Of a stretch of DNA of 64,000 bases, positions 44,553-54,900 are shown one piece after another; the first letter of the stretch is position 1, and the number at the start of each line of letters is the position of its first letter. Source of the stretch: Russula earlei (lineage: Eukaryota > Basidiomycota > Agaricomycetes > Russulales > Russulaceae); NCBI GenBank assembly GCA_025769875.1, contig JAGFNK010000194.1, positions 1 to 64,000 on the forward strand, written 5' to 3'. The position numbers and the translations under genes are program-made. The notes under the pieces are model-generated. The model ran no database searches, was not told the origin of the DNA, and was given only the letters and a program-made list of their open reading frames with translations.

Positions 44553-45640
44553 TCCCTCTCACACTGTGTCACTGGGCCTTCAGCAAGTTCACCAGCCTCC
44601 TCCTCATCTTGAGAGCCCATGTGGAGCTCAGCCACATCATCAAAGGCAGAAATCTCCCTAGGATCATACTCATGAATAAAATTGTGCAGTGCTGCAAGCG
44701 CAGCTGGGATGCATGCCTGAATTGACATGTTATAGTTAAGGGGACGATTGAGTAATTGGAACCATTGCTTGAGGATTCCAAAGATGCGTTCTACGACATT
44801 GCAAGCTTGAGCATGACGCAGATTGAACAACTCCTCACACATGCATGGCCTGGGACAAATGTCAGTGAGAAAACTCAGGAGACAAGAAACATTACCTTGT
44901 GTTTGCACAACCCCATTTGGCAAGATAGTACCACATGCCTCAATAAGGGGTGAGAAGTACATCTGATGAGGCAAAGCCTCCATTGCCAAGATAATACTTT
45001 CCACTTGGGATAAAAAAAATCAGAAAGTCGTGTGTCAAGGAAGAGTGTCACATTAGCAGTGGAACCCTCCCAACCAGTCAGGAGATAGGTGAAGCAGAGG
45101 TCAAAAGAACATGCCACAAGGCAGTTCTGTGTGATTACTCCTTTGTGGTTCCTTGCCATGTCATGCTCATCAGCAGTGGCAGAACACTTGATATGTGTGC
45201 CATTGACAGCACCTAGGGCATCCTTGAGATATGGATAGAGCTTAGGGTTACTTTGGATAAAGGGGTGAGGGGGCGAATTGGCATCAGGGAGCTGCACAAA
45301 TGTGGTATAGAAGGGGGGGCTTGAGAGAACTCCAAGAATTTTTTAAAATACCTAACTGCCTGTCAGAACAAGTGTGAAGAAACCCAAGTGATATGTACTT
45401 TGAAATGGTGTGGGGTGACTGCTGGAAACGCTCTCCAACATGAGTTGATGACAGCCCTGTAACAGCAGTATAGAGGAAGATGGCGATTTGTTCTTCAATT
45501 AGGACATGTCATGATGAGGCAACACTGAGGTTTTGGATGGTCTGCCAGAGGGGTGTCAAAGACATGTTTATGTACTCCAAGCTTGCTCCGAATGCGCTCT
45601 GGATGGCCAGTGAGTAGTTCATGAACTCATGCAGCCCCAG
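44553..45640 (-). pseudogene. Harbinger DDE transposase
   Basis: The N-terminal part has GHPERIRSKLGVHKHVF and EEQIAIFLYTAVTGLS, in different frames. The DDE_4-like core is LGAVNGTHIKC, RNHKGVITQNCLVACSFDLCF, LLTGWEGSTAN, then after a GTAATG...CCCAG intron near 44837-44883, LFNLRHAQACNVVERIFGILK and ALHNFIHEYDP. The first catalytic Asp, normally in DGTHI, is Asn (NGTHI). A TGA near 44945 stands where the family has Arg (PYRG), again a CGA-to-TGA change. The transposase is therefore inactive in at least two ways. Confidence 0.85.
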
Positions 45641-45960
45641 TTAATGCTGATGTGTGATATAGAATACGACAAGGACAGATGGCTTGGAGGAGTTGTATAT
45701 ATGCTTCACAGCAAAGCAAGACAAGAGTTGACATATGCAAGAGGACCACAAGTCGTTGGCGTCGCTTCTTTACCAGTCATTGATTGGGCATTGGGGGGGG
45801 AAATGATGGGATGGACAACGCAACGCTTTGAAAGTTTTTCTTTGCCGCCAAGCAGACTGAGTCAGCATAGACAGACTCAGTCCACCCTGTGACCCCATGA
45901 TACCATCAATGACAAATTTATTTTACATACACATAACACATGACAACATGACATTTGAAA

Positions 45961-47160
45961 TTAAAATTTCAATTTGGTTTGTGCTAACATATTACATATG
46001 TATTGACATGCAAGATCACGCAATTCTGGATCCTTATCTAATCCAAGTGTGAGGTAACTATCAACATCTGCAATATTGCCATTGGAGAGGAGGCTGAGTG
46101 CTGGGACAATGTTGCCCGTTGGCAGCCAGTGACCATCCTTGATATCAGTGGCAAGGGTTTTGACTGCCAGCGACTGACGCGCATGCTCAGGATTTGTCAT
46201 AAGCACAGGTACAACAGCACCCATAGATGCATTCCCAAGTTGTTCATCAAGTGAGGGTGCAGCTTCAAGGGCGGGCTCAGGCTTGGGCTCATTGAGAGCT
46301 TGCACAGTCAAGTCAAAGGACTCAATGACCCTGTTCATGACTGCTGACATACCAATGACAGTAGATGCCACAGTGTTGGTCCTTTGTCTTTTGCTTGACA
46401 TTTCACTTATGGAGACATGATTGGATCTATGCTTCTGAACTGAGAAGCAGGGTGAGAGGAGAGGCATTTGATAGTGAAGTTGATGAGAAACGCACCACCA
46501 TCAAATTGAGATCTGAATGAGTTGGGGGACAGACAAGAAGGTGACTGGGATGGAGGAACTGAATCTGCACAAAGTGTTTTCTGTGTACCCCAATAGGCAC
46601 TTTTGCCTTTGGATTTTGATCCAACGAGAGACTCCATAGCCTCACAATGTGACCAGCCCTTGTTGCGGTACTTCTTGGCACTTGGTTTTTTCTGCTAAGG
46701 TCAGATGTTGTTAAAGAAGCAGGAGTTATACACACACCTTGACTAAATTGGCCCACTGCCCCTCCATTTCTAACCCTACATCCACTCCTTTCTCATCATC
46801 CCAGGGAAACCTAGACTGTAGCTTGAGGAAGGAGATGATACTGTATTCAGTCTTCAACTGTTGGATGGCATCAGCATTGAGGGAAGGGATGAAGTGGACA
46901 ATACAGCACCCTGTTCCATTTTGTTTTGCATGTGCTCTCAGTCTTGATGCCACCCTTCTCATGAAGGGGGTTGATCTGAGAGGCTGCGTTGTTGAAGATG
47001 TGGTCCTTGAACATAGAGTTGGAGGTCATTTTGTCCCTATGCTCCAAAAGAAAATCTAAAAAGGCCACTTCATCCTTAGTTGTCCATGTGGCATTACCAT
47101 CTGCTTGACTTTCTCCCACAGAAGAATCAGAGGCTGAGTGGGTCTGCATGTATGATGGGG
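45961..47160 (-). pseudogene. Harbinger Myb/SANT-like DNA-binding protein
   Basis: The N-terminal Myb/SANT-like domain reads ATWTTKDEVAFLDFLLEH and CKTKWNR, then continues after a roughly 50-bp intron (GTGCTG...CAACAG) with LKTEYSIISFLKLQSRFPWD and a second W (GQWANLVK). After another short intron (GTGTGT...CCTTAG) it continues with KKYRNKGWSHCEAMESLVG. The C-terminal half (to 45961) is acidic and ends MLAQTKLKF. In PIF/Harbinger elements this protein binds the TIRs and brings the transposase into the nucleus. The frames look mostly intact; it is listed as a pseudogene because the last junction could not be resolved. Confidence 0.7.
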
Positions 47161-47541
47161 GTACCAAACAAAGGAGGTATGGAGGGAGGAGGGGATTAAA
47201 AAAAGAAGGCAAGAGAAAAATGCACGCCACGCATACATGGAAAAAGACAACAGAGGGAAAGTCCCGAACAAAGCCAAGTACCAACTCCTGAGTCAACTCC
47301 GAGTATGCAGACATCTAACTTCACACACACAAATATGCAATCACAACAAGCGAATTTGCAAATCTGGTGGGAAAGAGCTCATAATTATAATTAAAGAAAT
47401 TATAATTAAAGAAACTTGTATTAGTTAATCAAGTTATCGTTATCATTCATCACACCTGTGACTCCTGTCACCCCTGGAAAATACCAAAATCTGAGTTCAA
47501 GTTCAAGATTCAAGAATCCTCGGTTGGTAAATGGGGCCTTA

Positions 47542-48732
47542 GGGTTTTGCTATTTCTACCAGAACTTTATACCCAACTTCTCTATAAAGCCAGGCCATTA
47601 AATGACTTGATGATGAAAAATAAACAATGGGAATGAACAACAAAGGAAGAACAGGCCTTTTAAACCCTAAAAGAAACCTGTGTATCCTACCCAGTGCTTT
47701 GCACCCCAGATTGGACAAAGCAATTTGTTCTAGATACTGATGCATCAGGATTTGCCATTGGAGCAGCCATATCCCAAGAATATGAAGACAGTCTACATCC
47801 AGTAGCATACTACTCTAGAACATTACTAGATGTGGAAAGAAATTATGATGTGCATAACAAAGCACTAGCAGCAGTAATTTTTGGACTAAAAAGTGGACAA
47901 CCATTCTTTCTAGGGGCTGACAAACCAGTTAGAGTAAGAACGGACCATAAAAACCTCACCTATTTTAAAGAACCACAAAAATTAACAGAAACTTTTGCAC
48001 AAAAAACTTACCTACCAGATAAACCTGACAAATGATGAGAAATTTTAAGACAATTCCATGACACCCCCTTCGCAGGACACCCAGGAATAGCTAACACCTG
48101 GGACTTAATCAAACAGCACTATGAAGGACCTAGACTATGACAATTTGTAGAACAATATGTCAAAGGCTGTGCCAAATGTCAAGAATCTAAAACCAATATA
48201 CCCAGAAAGAAAGCCATGTCCTTCCCACTCGACACACACATCAAACAAGGCCCCTTTCAATACGTATTGATGGACCTCATCACCGACCTACCTAAGTCAG
48301 AAGGATTTGACAGTGTTCTTACCATCGTTGATCAAGGATGTTCCAAAGCAACAAAATTCATCCCATGCAACAAAACAATTGATGGAACAGGCATCGCACA
48401 CGAATACCTGAAACACCTCGTGCCCTGGTTCAGCATCCCTAAAAGAATCATCTCTGACAGAGACCCTCGATTCGCCTCAAACTTCTCTAGAGCCATATGT
48501 AAAACTCTAGGCATCAAACAAAACATGTCCATTGCATTCCACCCCCAAACCAACGGACAAACAGAAAGGATGAATGCATCGCTAAAACGATATCTAAGAC
48601 CCTGGACCACAACTCATCCTCATTCCTGGGCAAAAATGCTTCCTTTAGCAGAATATGCACACAACTCATGGAAACATGAGACATCACAAAAATCACCACA
48701 CAAACTCCTCATGGGATTCAAACCCCAAATTA
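47542..48732 (+). pseudogene. Gypsy-3 RNase H and integrase
   Basis: Resumes in the RT thumb (near 47550) and reads TKQFVLDTDASGFAIGAAIS, RTDHKNLTYFKEP. An internal deletion removes about 40 codons near 47986. The integrase core has MDLITDLPKSEGFDS, SDRDPRFAS and NGQTERMNASL. It stops at LMGFKPQI, where the TA-flanked element begins. Nonsense codons near 48034 and 48139 are present. Confidence 0.88.
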
Positions 48733-51247
48733 TTGCCATTTTCAGCGCACTTGGTGGAGCTTGAATTCCACCCAAATTGGCACAGAAACCCCCTCAAACA
48801 TGCAGGATGAATATCTCCCTCAAAACAGCTTCAGTTCATATGAAATTTATTGTCCCTGAATTGCCTGAATGAGGGCTAGGCAGCCTCATTGTTTTCATAA
48901 GATTTGAGTGAGAATTGGTGGAGCTGGACTCAAGCCACCTCCATATGTGTATTAGATGAATTACAACTCAAAATCATGGTCTATATCTATTATTTTTCCC
49001 TCATGTTGTACCCATGGGCTGTCTTGAGGCAGCCCCATAGTGTTTTTGACTCAAGTGTTGTGGTGTGCAGCGTTGTTTCCAGTGCGATTGGAGTCACGGC
49101 CAGCCACTCATCACCCCTCTTGCCTCTCGATTCTGACCATCCTTCTTGTTTTTCACAGACAGAGAGGAGTGGGTTGCAAAGAGGGGTCCTATTCTGAACT
49201 CTTTCTACTACAGAGTAGCTAGGGTGTTTTTATATACAGGAGTCGTCTCCATTGCAGGTGGTGGCAGCAGGCGTGGACGAGGAGCGAAGGCATAGGCGGT
49301 GAGCGGTGAGTTCGTAGATAGAGATGTAGGTGGCAAGGACTTGAGAAAGAGGATGTGTGGGGCGGCTTGTGTGGGGGTGGGATCTGTCATCTTGTGGCAG
49401 CGGTGGCGGGGTCATCTCCACTGCAGGTGTCGGCAGCAGACATGGGCGAGAGTGTGTGAACAGATGGGGAGGTGATGTGGGAGGCAGCATGCGGTGTGCT
49501 GTTGGCATTGGCAACTGCTTCTCCTGCGGTGGCGGCAGCATGGTGGCAGCTTCTGCTCCTGTTATGGCGTGTCATGGCTAAGTTTGTGGCCGAGGCCTTC
49601 TTGGTCTTCTGGGGTGGTGCTGGTGGCGAGGGGTTGCGACGGTGCGGCAGTGCTGGTGTCGCGCGAAACTACTAAAGCGGTGGCTGAGACTGAGAAGACT
49701 GAGGCTGAGACTGAGAAGGTGGTGGCAGACTGAGCTGGTGCAACAGTAGAGGCGGATGGGGTGGAGGCAACAACTGAGGGTGACACAGGGGGCGATGGTG
49801 GCTGTGGCTGACAAGGGCATGGTGGCGGTGGCTTGTGAGATGGTGGTGGAGGTGGCGGCATGTGGCGCTAAGATGTCGGTGGCTGAGGCTGAGGCTACGG
49901 TGGCGGCTGACGAGACTAAGGTGGCTGGCAAGGCTAAGAGCACGGTGGCAGCGGTTGACTGATTTGAAGCTGGGGCGATGGAGACGGCTGGAAAAACTAG
50001 GCGCGTGGTGGCGGCGGCTGAGACTGAGAAGGCTGAGGCTGAGGGCAGGGTGGAGACGGTGGCGGCTGGCAATGCTGGTGCTATGATGGACTGGGCTGAA
50101 CTGACGAGTACAGGCAAGGCTAAGACGGAGACTGATGCAAAGTCAGCAGCTGGCACAACTGAGGCTACTGTGGCAACGGATGAGGTGATGGACCAGACTG
50201 AGGGCAACAAGACAACTGAGGGCGCAGGAGCAGATGAGATGAAGGTGGGGGTGGCAGACGAGGCTGTGAGGGGCTGAAGTGGTGGGCGGTGCTAAAACAT
50301 CGGTGGGTGAGGTTGAGATGGTGGTTGTGCATGGAGCTGAGACAGTGGCCATAGCAGGCGACACTGAGGGCACGGGAGCTGGTTGGGCAAAGACGGGGAC
50401 AGTGGCGATAGGCAATGTCACGGCTGAGGCTACAGCGGCGGGGACAGACAAGGTGGTGACAATGGCAAATGCGGGTGATGCTGGGACGGCGAGGGCAGGT
50501 GGAGCCAAGGCGATGATGGCTGGCAAGTCGAGGATGGCGGCGGTGAACAAGATTGCCCTGAAACTCCGGTAGTATTCATCTATGTCTTCCCAGTCACACA
50601 TGCGGAGTCTTGACAAGGAGGCAATAAGGTCCTCCAGATCCCACTTGAACTTGAGGTATTCTAACTGAGGTGGCATGCTGAAGGAGTGCGGCACGGGGTG
50701 AAGACAGATGGCAGGTCGAGGCAGGCAGTGTGACTGGTGTGGCTGCGACTGTGGGTGTGGAGGGCCAAATGCAAGTTGGAAGGGAGTGGTGCGACTGATG
50801 CAGCTGAGACAGCGGGTGTGGTGGGAATGAGGGCAAAGGATGGTCAGAATGGAGAGGTGAGAGGGGCAATGAGTGGCTGGCCATCACTCCGATCACACTG
50901 AGAACAATGTTGCACACCACAACACTTGAGTCAAAAACACTATGGGGCTGCCTCAAGACAGCCCATAGGTACAACATGAGGGAAAAATAATAGATATAGA
51001 CCATGATTTTGAGTTGTAATTCATCTAATACACATATGGAGGTGGCTTGAGTCCAGCTCCACCAATTCTCACTCAAATCTTATGAAAACAATGGGGCTGC
51101 CTAGCCCTCATTCAGGCAATTCAGGGACAATAAATTTCATATGAATTGAAGCTGTTTTGAGGGAGATATTTATCCTGCATGTTTGAGGGGGTTTCTGTGC
51201 CGATTTGGGTGGAATTCAAGCTCCACCAAGTGCGCTGAAAATGGCAA
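48733..51247. mobile_element. Non-autonomous element with 412-bp TIRs and TA target
   Basis: 2515 bp. The left arm 48733-49145 and right arm 50836-51247 are inverted copies beginning TTGCCATTTTCAGCGC, with TA on both sides (48731-48732 and 51248-51249). Removing the element and one TA restores the integrase codons KPQI-NISLED of Gypsy-3. The interior is GGTGGC/GGCTGAG repetitive DNA plus a gag-like minus-strand frame, and no transposase is present. A TA target fits Tc1/mariner-type integration, but such long TIRs are unusual for that group. Confidence 0.88.
50143..50694 (-). CDS. Ala/Pro/Ser-rich ORF with gag-like head inside the TIR element
   Basis: 183 codons. The first 50 residues (PPQLEYLKFKWDLEDLIASL, then CDWEDIDEYYRSFRAIL) resemble the helical part of retrotransposon gag proteins. 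The rest is low-complexity Ala/Val/Pro/Thr produced by the GC-repeat. It may be a captured gag fragment. A similar Ala-rich reading exists at 22410-22874 on the minus strand. Expression is not supported by any visible promoter. Confidence 0.35.
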   Translation of the reverse strand: MPHSFSMPPQLEYLKFKWDLEDLIASLSRLRMCDWEDIDEYYRSFRAILFTAAILDLPAIIALAPPALAVPASPAFAIVTTLSVPAAVASAVTLPIATVPVFAQPAPVPSVSPAMATVSAPCTTTISTSPTDVLAPPTTSAPHSLVCHPHLHLICSCALSCLVALSLVHHLIRCHSSLSCASC

Positions 51248-51785
51248 TAACATTAGTCTAGAAGACAACAATGTGCCCTCATCCATCGGTCGTCTGAAAC
51301 AATTAGAAGAGGCAAGACAAGATGCACAACAGCTTCTAGAACGTAAACAACAACCCCTAAGACCTGATATTGTGGAAATGAAAGAAGGAACCCTCGTATG
51401 GTTAGAGGCAAAAAACCTCAAAACATGAGGAAACACGCAAGTTGATGCCCAAAAGATACGGCCCCTTTCCTATTGTAAAAAAAATCTCCAAAGTCACCTA
51501 TCAATTACAACTCCCGCCATCAATCTACTCCTTCCTTATACAGAAATGGAGGAATATGCCATGCCGTTCACTTGCCCCCCTCTGATCATCAAAAATGAAG
51601 AAGAATACAAAATTGAAGCAATTCTAGACATTAGAAGATTCGGATGAACACATAAACTCCAATACCTTGTACATTGGAAGGGCTACCCTGCATCAGATGA
51701 CTCCTGGGTCAACCACCATGACCTCAACGCCCCAGAACTTCTAAAAAAATACTATTCTGCTTCGACTGGACAACTCAAAATATAA
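51248..51785 (+). pseudogene. Gypsy-3 integrase C-terminus and chromodomain
   Basis: Continues NISLEDNNVPSSIGRLKQL to TLVWLEAKNLKT, a TGA, then KRYGPFPIV and the chromodomain (YLVHWKGYPASDDSWV near 51663-51717). Small deletions and TGA codons, for example near 51645, interrupt the frame. Confidence 0.85.
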
Positions 51786-51840
51786 AAACCCCCATCCACG
51801 AATGATTATCCCCCACCACTCTACCCTCAAACACTACAAC

Positions 51841-54060
51841 ATGTCTTCCCCACAAAACTCTCCTACTGCCTCCACTGCCACCCTCATACCCACTCCTCCT
51901 TACTCTCCCACACTCATCTATCTGCCACTATCCAGAGAACCATCCCCTTTGACAGTGGCAACCATTAACACCAGGTCGCTCATTTGAGATGCTGCACAAC
52001 ATGCAGTGATGATCATACAAGCACATGAACTGTGGGAGAACGACTCTCTCACCACCATACTACGTGCCTTCGGCAATTGCTCCCCCACACAAGGAACCAA
52101 CTCCCCCATCAGAACTTGCAGCCCCTCCTATCATGTTCATTCCCCATCACCTGATCCCATTCCCATCCCTCCACGCACGACTACTCCTATCATTGAGTAA
52201 GTAGAAAATGTCGTCCTTCTCAATGAAAACTTTGCCCTGATAGACCTCGAAAGAACTCCACCTCCTGTCTATGACCTGCCCACTAACAACCAACTCATGG
52301 AGCTGGAAGAACTCAGAGAAGGTTGGGAAGAGGGAGATTTAGGGTTAGACTTACTCATCCCAGACCCAGGAAACGAAGATGACACACTTCTCCCTCACTT
52401 TGTCCTCCCCAACCTCACACACAGCTTCCCTTCCCTACTAGCCACTTATGGTCCCAGATGCCCCACTCACTGCATACCCATTCGAGCATGAGCTGACCCT
52501 TACCCCTGCCCCCTTTTTACACAAAAAGACACCTTCCTGTTCAAAGAAGGTCTTAAACACACCACAGCAGTAAATGAGGCACCCAGGTTTGAACAAGACC
52601 TATCCTTAGAAGCTGAAGTACATCACTACCGATTCGCCATCAAAAAAGTATGACAGATGGCAAATGATCTCGTCACTGCTTGAGAAAGGTACCACTGTCA
52701 TGATCCATTCTCCGGAGAGGGCCCTTGAAGGACCCTTCCTCATAGGAGGAAACCCAGCCTCTATGGTGTCACCCCTGTTCACACGAGCAAAAGGGGTGAG
52801 TAGAGGTGTCCACAATATCGCGCGCGCATTGTTGCGCGAGCGATTCTCGGCACAATCGACATACAGCAAGCCCCACTTAAAGGCAACCCTTCTAACAGCA
52901 AAGGACAGTATTAGGGCCTTCCTAAGGACCCTTTGGAACGACCCTAGGAGCTCTACAGTAGGCACTAACCTAGTATCAAAGGCCCTACAACACGTTATTA
53001 GACCAACTCTAATAACTATAGAACGAACTATAAGGCAATACTAAGGACCTTAATAGAAGTATTAGGGTCGACTCTAAGGACCCTAATAGAACTATATAAG
53101 GGCCTTATAAGATAACACTGTTCCCTGACCAAACTACAAGTCCTCAAATGACCGGCCCTAAACTAACTAACAGGAAATGAATCAGGTGCTCACACGTGCA
53201 CTAAAGCAGTGAACACGTGGACAATGGAAGCTCTTACTCATCAAGAGAAGCCTTCTTACTCAGCAGCTTACTGAGCATGATGGAGCATGCTCAGTAAGCA
53301 TCCTCCAACTTCTTACTCATCACTCTATTGTGCTTGATAACAAGGTTATGACTTGTTCCCTATTTAGCAGTTCTCTTGTAGTATATAAGTGCCCAATAAA
53401 GTAGCGGACAGTCCTCAGACTGTCCATTTGTTTACGACACTCTCTATCTCTGGGATACTCCTTTAAGGACCATCCCCTTGTGACTATCCTGGCCTCTTCC
53501 CTGCGTGACTGCTCTACTCTCACAGTAACAGTGCCTCTCTGGTACCTGTTACTACTCTGGACTCTACTCTTTGCCCACACGGTCTTGGACGTCTATCGAC
53601 TCGTCTTCGAGCTTACCCCTCGCTCTTGAACTGGATAGTTCAACAGTGAGTCTTGACAACCACAACCTGGTCTGGGAAGTAAGAGACTCAGAGGTTAGAC
53701 TGGCCAGGGCTAATGCTAAAGCTCATCTCAAACCACAAATCTTGTTCAGGTCCATGCCTCAACTCACTGACCAAGAACACAAAGATGCTAAGGAACTCAT
53801 CATGGACCCATAGTATCAGTTCTCCCCCCAGATCTCTGACAAATGTGCCTGGTGTCATGATGGAGGATACAACACTTTCAAATGTCCCAAAACTGCCATC
53901 TATGTCCTCTGCAATCATCATGGACACACAGCTGACCACTGTAGAAGCCCACATTGATGATGCAAGATCAACAAGATGTGTCAAGTCCCTCATGACCAGC
54001 TACACTTCCACACCCATTGTTGTCACTCCACTATTATCCCCTATGTCGCTTAGACACTAA
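51841..54060 (+). pseudogene. Chromovirus accessory ORF, double CCHC (Gypsy-3 copy), split by an LTR
   Basis: Starts MSSPQNSPTASTATL at 51841 and follows the Gypsy-2 protein. It is split at ERYH/NLVWEVRDSEV by the solo LTR 52696-53658 and ends with both knuckles (CAWCHDGGYNTFKC; the second has CNHHGHTADHC) and PYVA near 54050. Stops are scattered (for example 51985, 52198, 52489, 52651 and 53811). Confidence 0.85.
52696..53658 (+). repeat. Solo LTR of the 960-bp family, copy C
   Basis: 963 bp in sense orientation, TGTCATGATCC to AGTCTTGACA, target duplication ACCAC at 52691-52695 and 53659-53663. Contains the GTATATAAG box near 53382 and the GGACAGTCCTCAGACTGTCC hairpin about 30 nt further on. 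Confidence 0.95.
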
Positions 54061-54072
54061 CAAGGGGGGTGA

Positions 54073-54564
54073 TGTCACAAGTACCGGTACCCTCGGACCA
54101 GACCGGCATCCAGACAAGCCTACCTGGACAAGCCTCATGTTCCTATGCGTTCTCATGACTCACCTTGCCTCACATGTACCACTACTTTCCAGTGTGTTCC
54201 AGTATGATCGCCTTGTCTTTACCTCATGCATACTATTTGATATAGGTAGTATCTGTCTATATAAACCTGTCAGTAGAGGAGAACAAGCCTTAAGCTTGTT
54301 CTCTTGTAAAATATCACTGGATTCAGCTTTGGAACTGTAGGCTTGCAGGGAATCAAGCAATTGCCTCGGAAACTCTCTCATCTCATGAAGTCTTCAAATG
54401 CAAAGACTTATTTGTTGTCTTTCCTCTCTGCGGTACACATTAGCCTTCACTGTGTTGTCACTGAGATCCCTGAATCTCATGAGAACTCATCATCTCGCTC
54501 AACTCAGTGCGCATGTCTTGCACGTGAAATGATTTGTCAGCGACACCGCCCCCAGTCGGTGACA
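54073..54564 (+). repeat. Gypsy-3 3' LTR
   Basis: 492 bp, TGTCACAAGT to CAGTCGGTGACA, preceded by the purine tract AACAAGGGGGGTGA. It contains TATATAAACC and the AAGCTTGTTCTC hairpin. Confidence 0.95.
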
Positions 54565-54884
54565 GTTATTAGAGTTAGTCTAATAACGCATTGTAGGGTC
54601 TTTAGTATTGTGTTAGTGCCTATTATAGAGCACTTAGAGTCGTTCTAAAGGGTCCTTAGGGAGGTTATAATACTATCTTTCATAGCTAAAAGGGTTGCCA
54701 TTAATTGGGGCTTGCTGTATGTTGATTGTGCTGAGAATTGCTTGTGTGACAATGCACACACGATATTGTGGACACCTCTACTCACCCCTTTTGCTTGTGT
54801 GAACAGGGTGACACCATAGAGGCTGGGTTTCCTCTCATAAGGAAGGGTCCTTCAAGGGCCCTCTCCAGGAAATGGTTCATGACA
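54565..54884 (-). repeat. Truncated LTR of the 960-bp family, copy D
   Basis: The last 320 bp, in plus-strand reading, of the LTR, from GTTATTAGAG to GGTTCATGACA. The missing part ends exactly at the Gypsy-3 LTR, so Gypsy-3 inserted into this LTR at GTTAT. The other half, expected upstream of the lost Gypsy-3 5' LTR, is not in the window. Confidence 0.88.
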
Positions 54885-54900
54885 GCATGCCAGTCACACT

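Larger units (their letters stand above)
44148..47538 (-). mobile_element. PIF/Harbinger DNA transposon with two genes
   Basis: 3391 bp with about 211-217-bp terminal inverted repeats that start GGCCCCATTTACCAACCGAG (44148-44358 and 47322-47538), flanked by the TTA target duplication at 44145-44147 and 47539-47541. A 3-bp TWA duplication is typical of PIF/Harbinger. It codes on the minus strand for a DDE transposase and a Myb/SANT-type protein, the standard pair. Both genes are damaged. Confidence 0.93.
42938..54564 (+). mobile_element. Gypsy-3: 5'-truncated chromovirus with three nested elements
   Basis: A plus-strand chromovirus. It lacks its 5' LTR and gag and starts inside the protease at the Gypsy-2 LTR edge. 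It continues through RT, RNase H, integrase, chromodomain and the accessory ORF to a 492-bp 3' LTR (54073-54564). Inserted into it are a hairpin-rich fragment plus a Harbinger element (43920-47541), a long-TIR element (48733-51247) and a solo LTR (52696-53658). Numerous stops, many of them TGA, show it is the most decayed of the four gypsy copies. Its 3' LTR cuts into an older 960-bp-family LTR at GTTAT. Confidence 0.9.

Noticed and set aside
49230..50550. Long overlapping frames on both strands in the GC-repeat
   Set aside because: Repetitive GGTGGC/GGCTGAG DNA keeps all frames open; the composition is Ala/Gly/Pro only.
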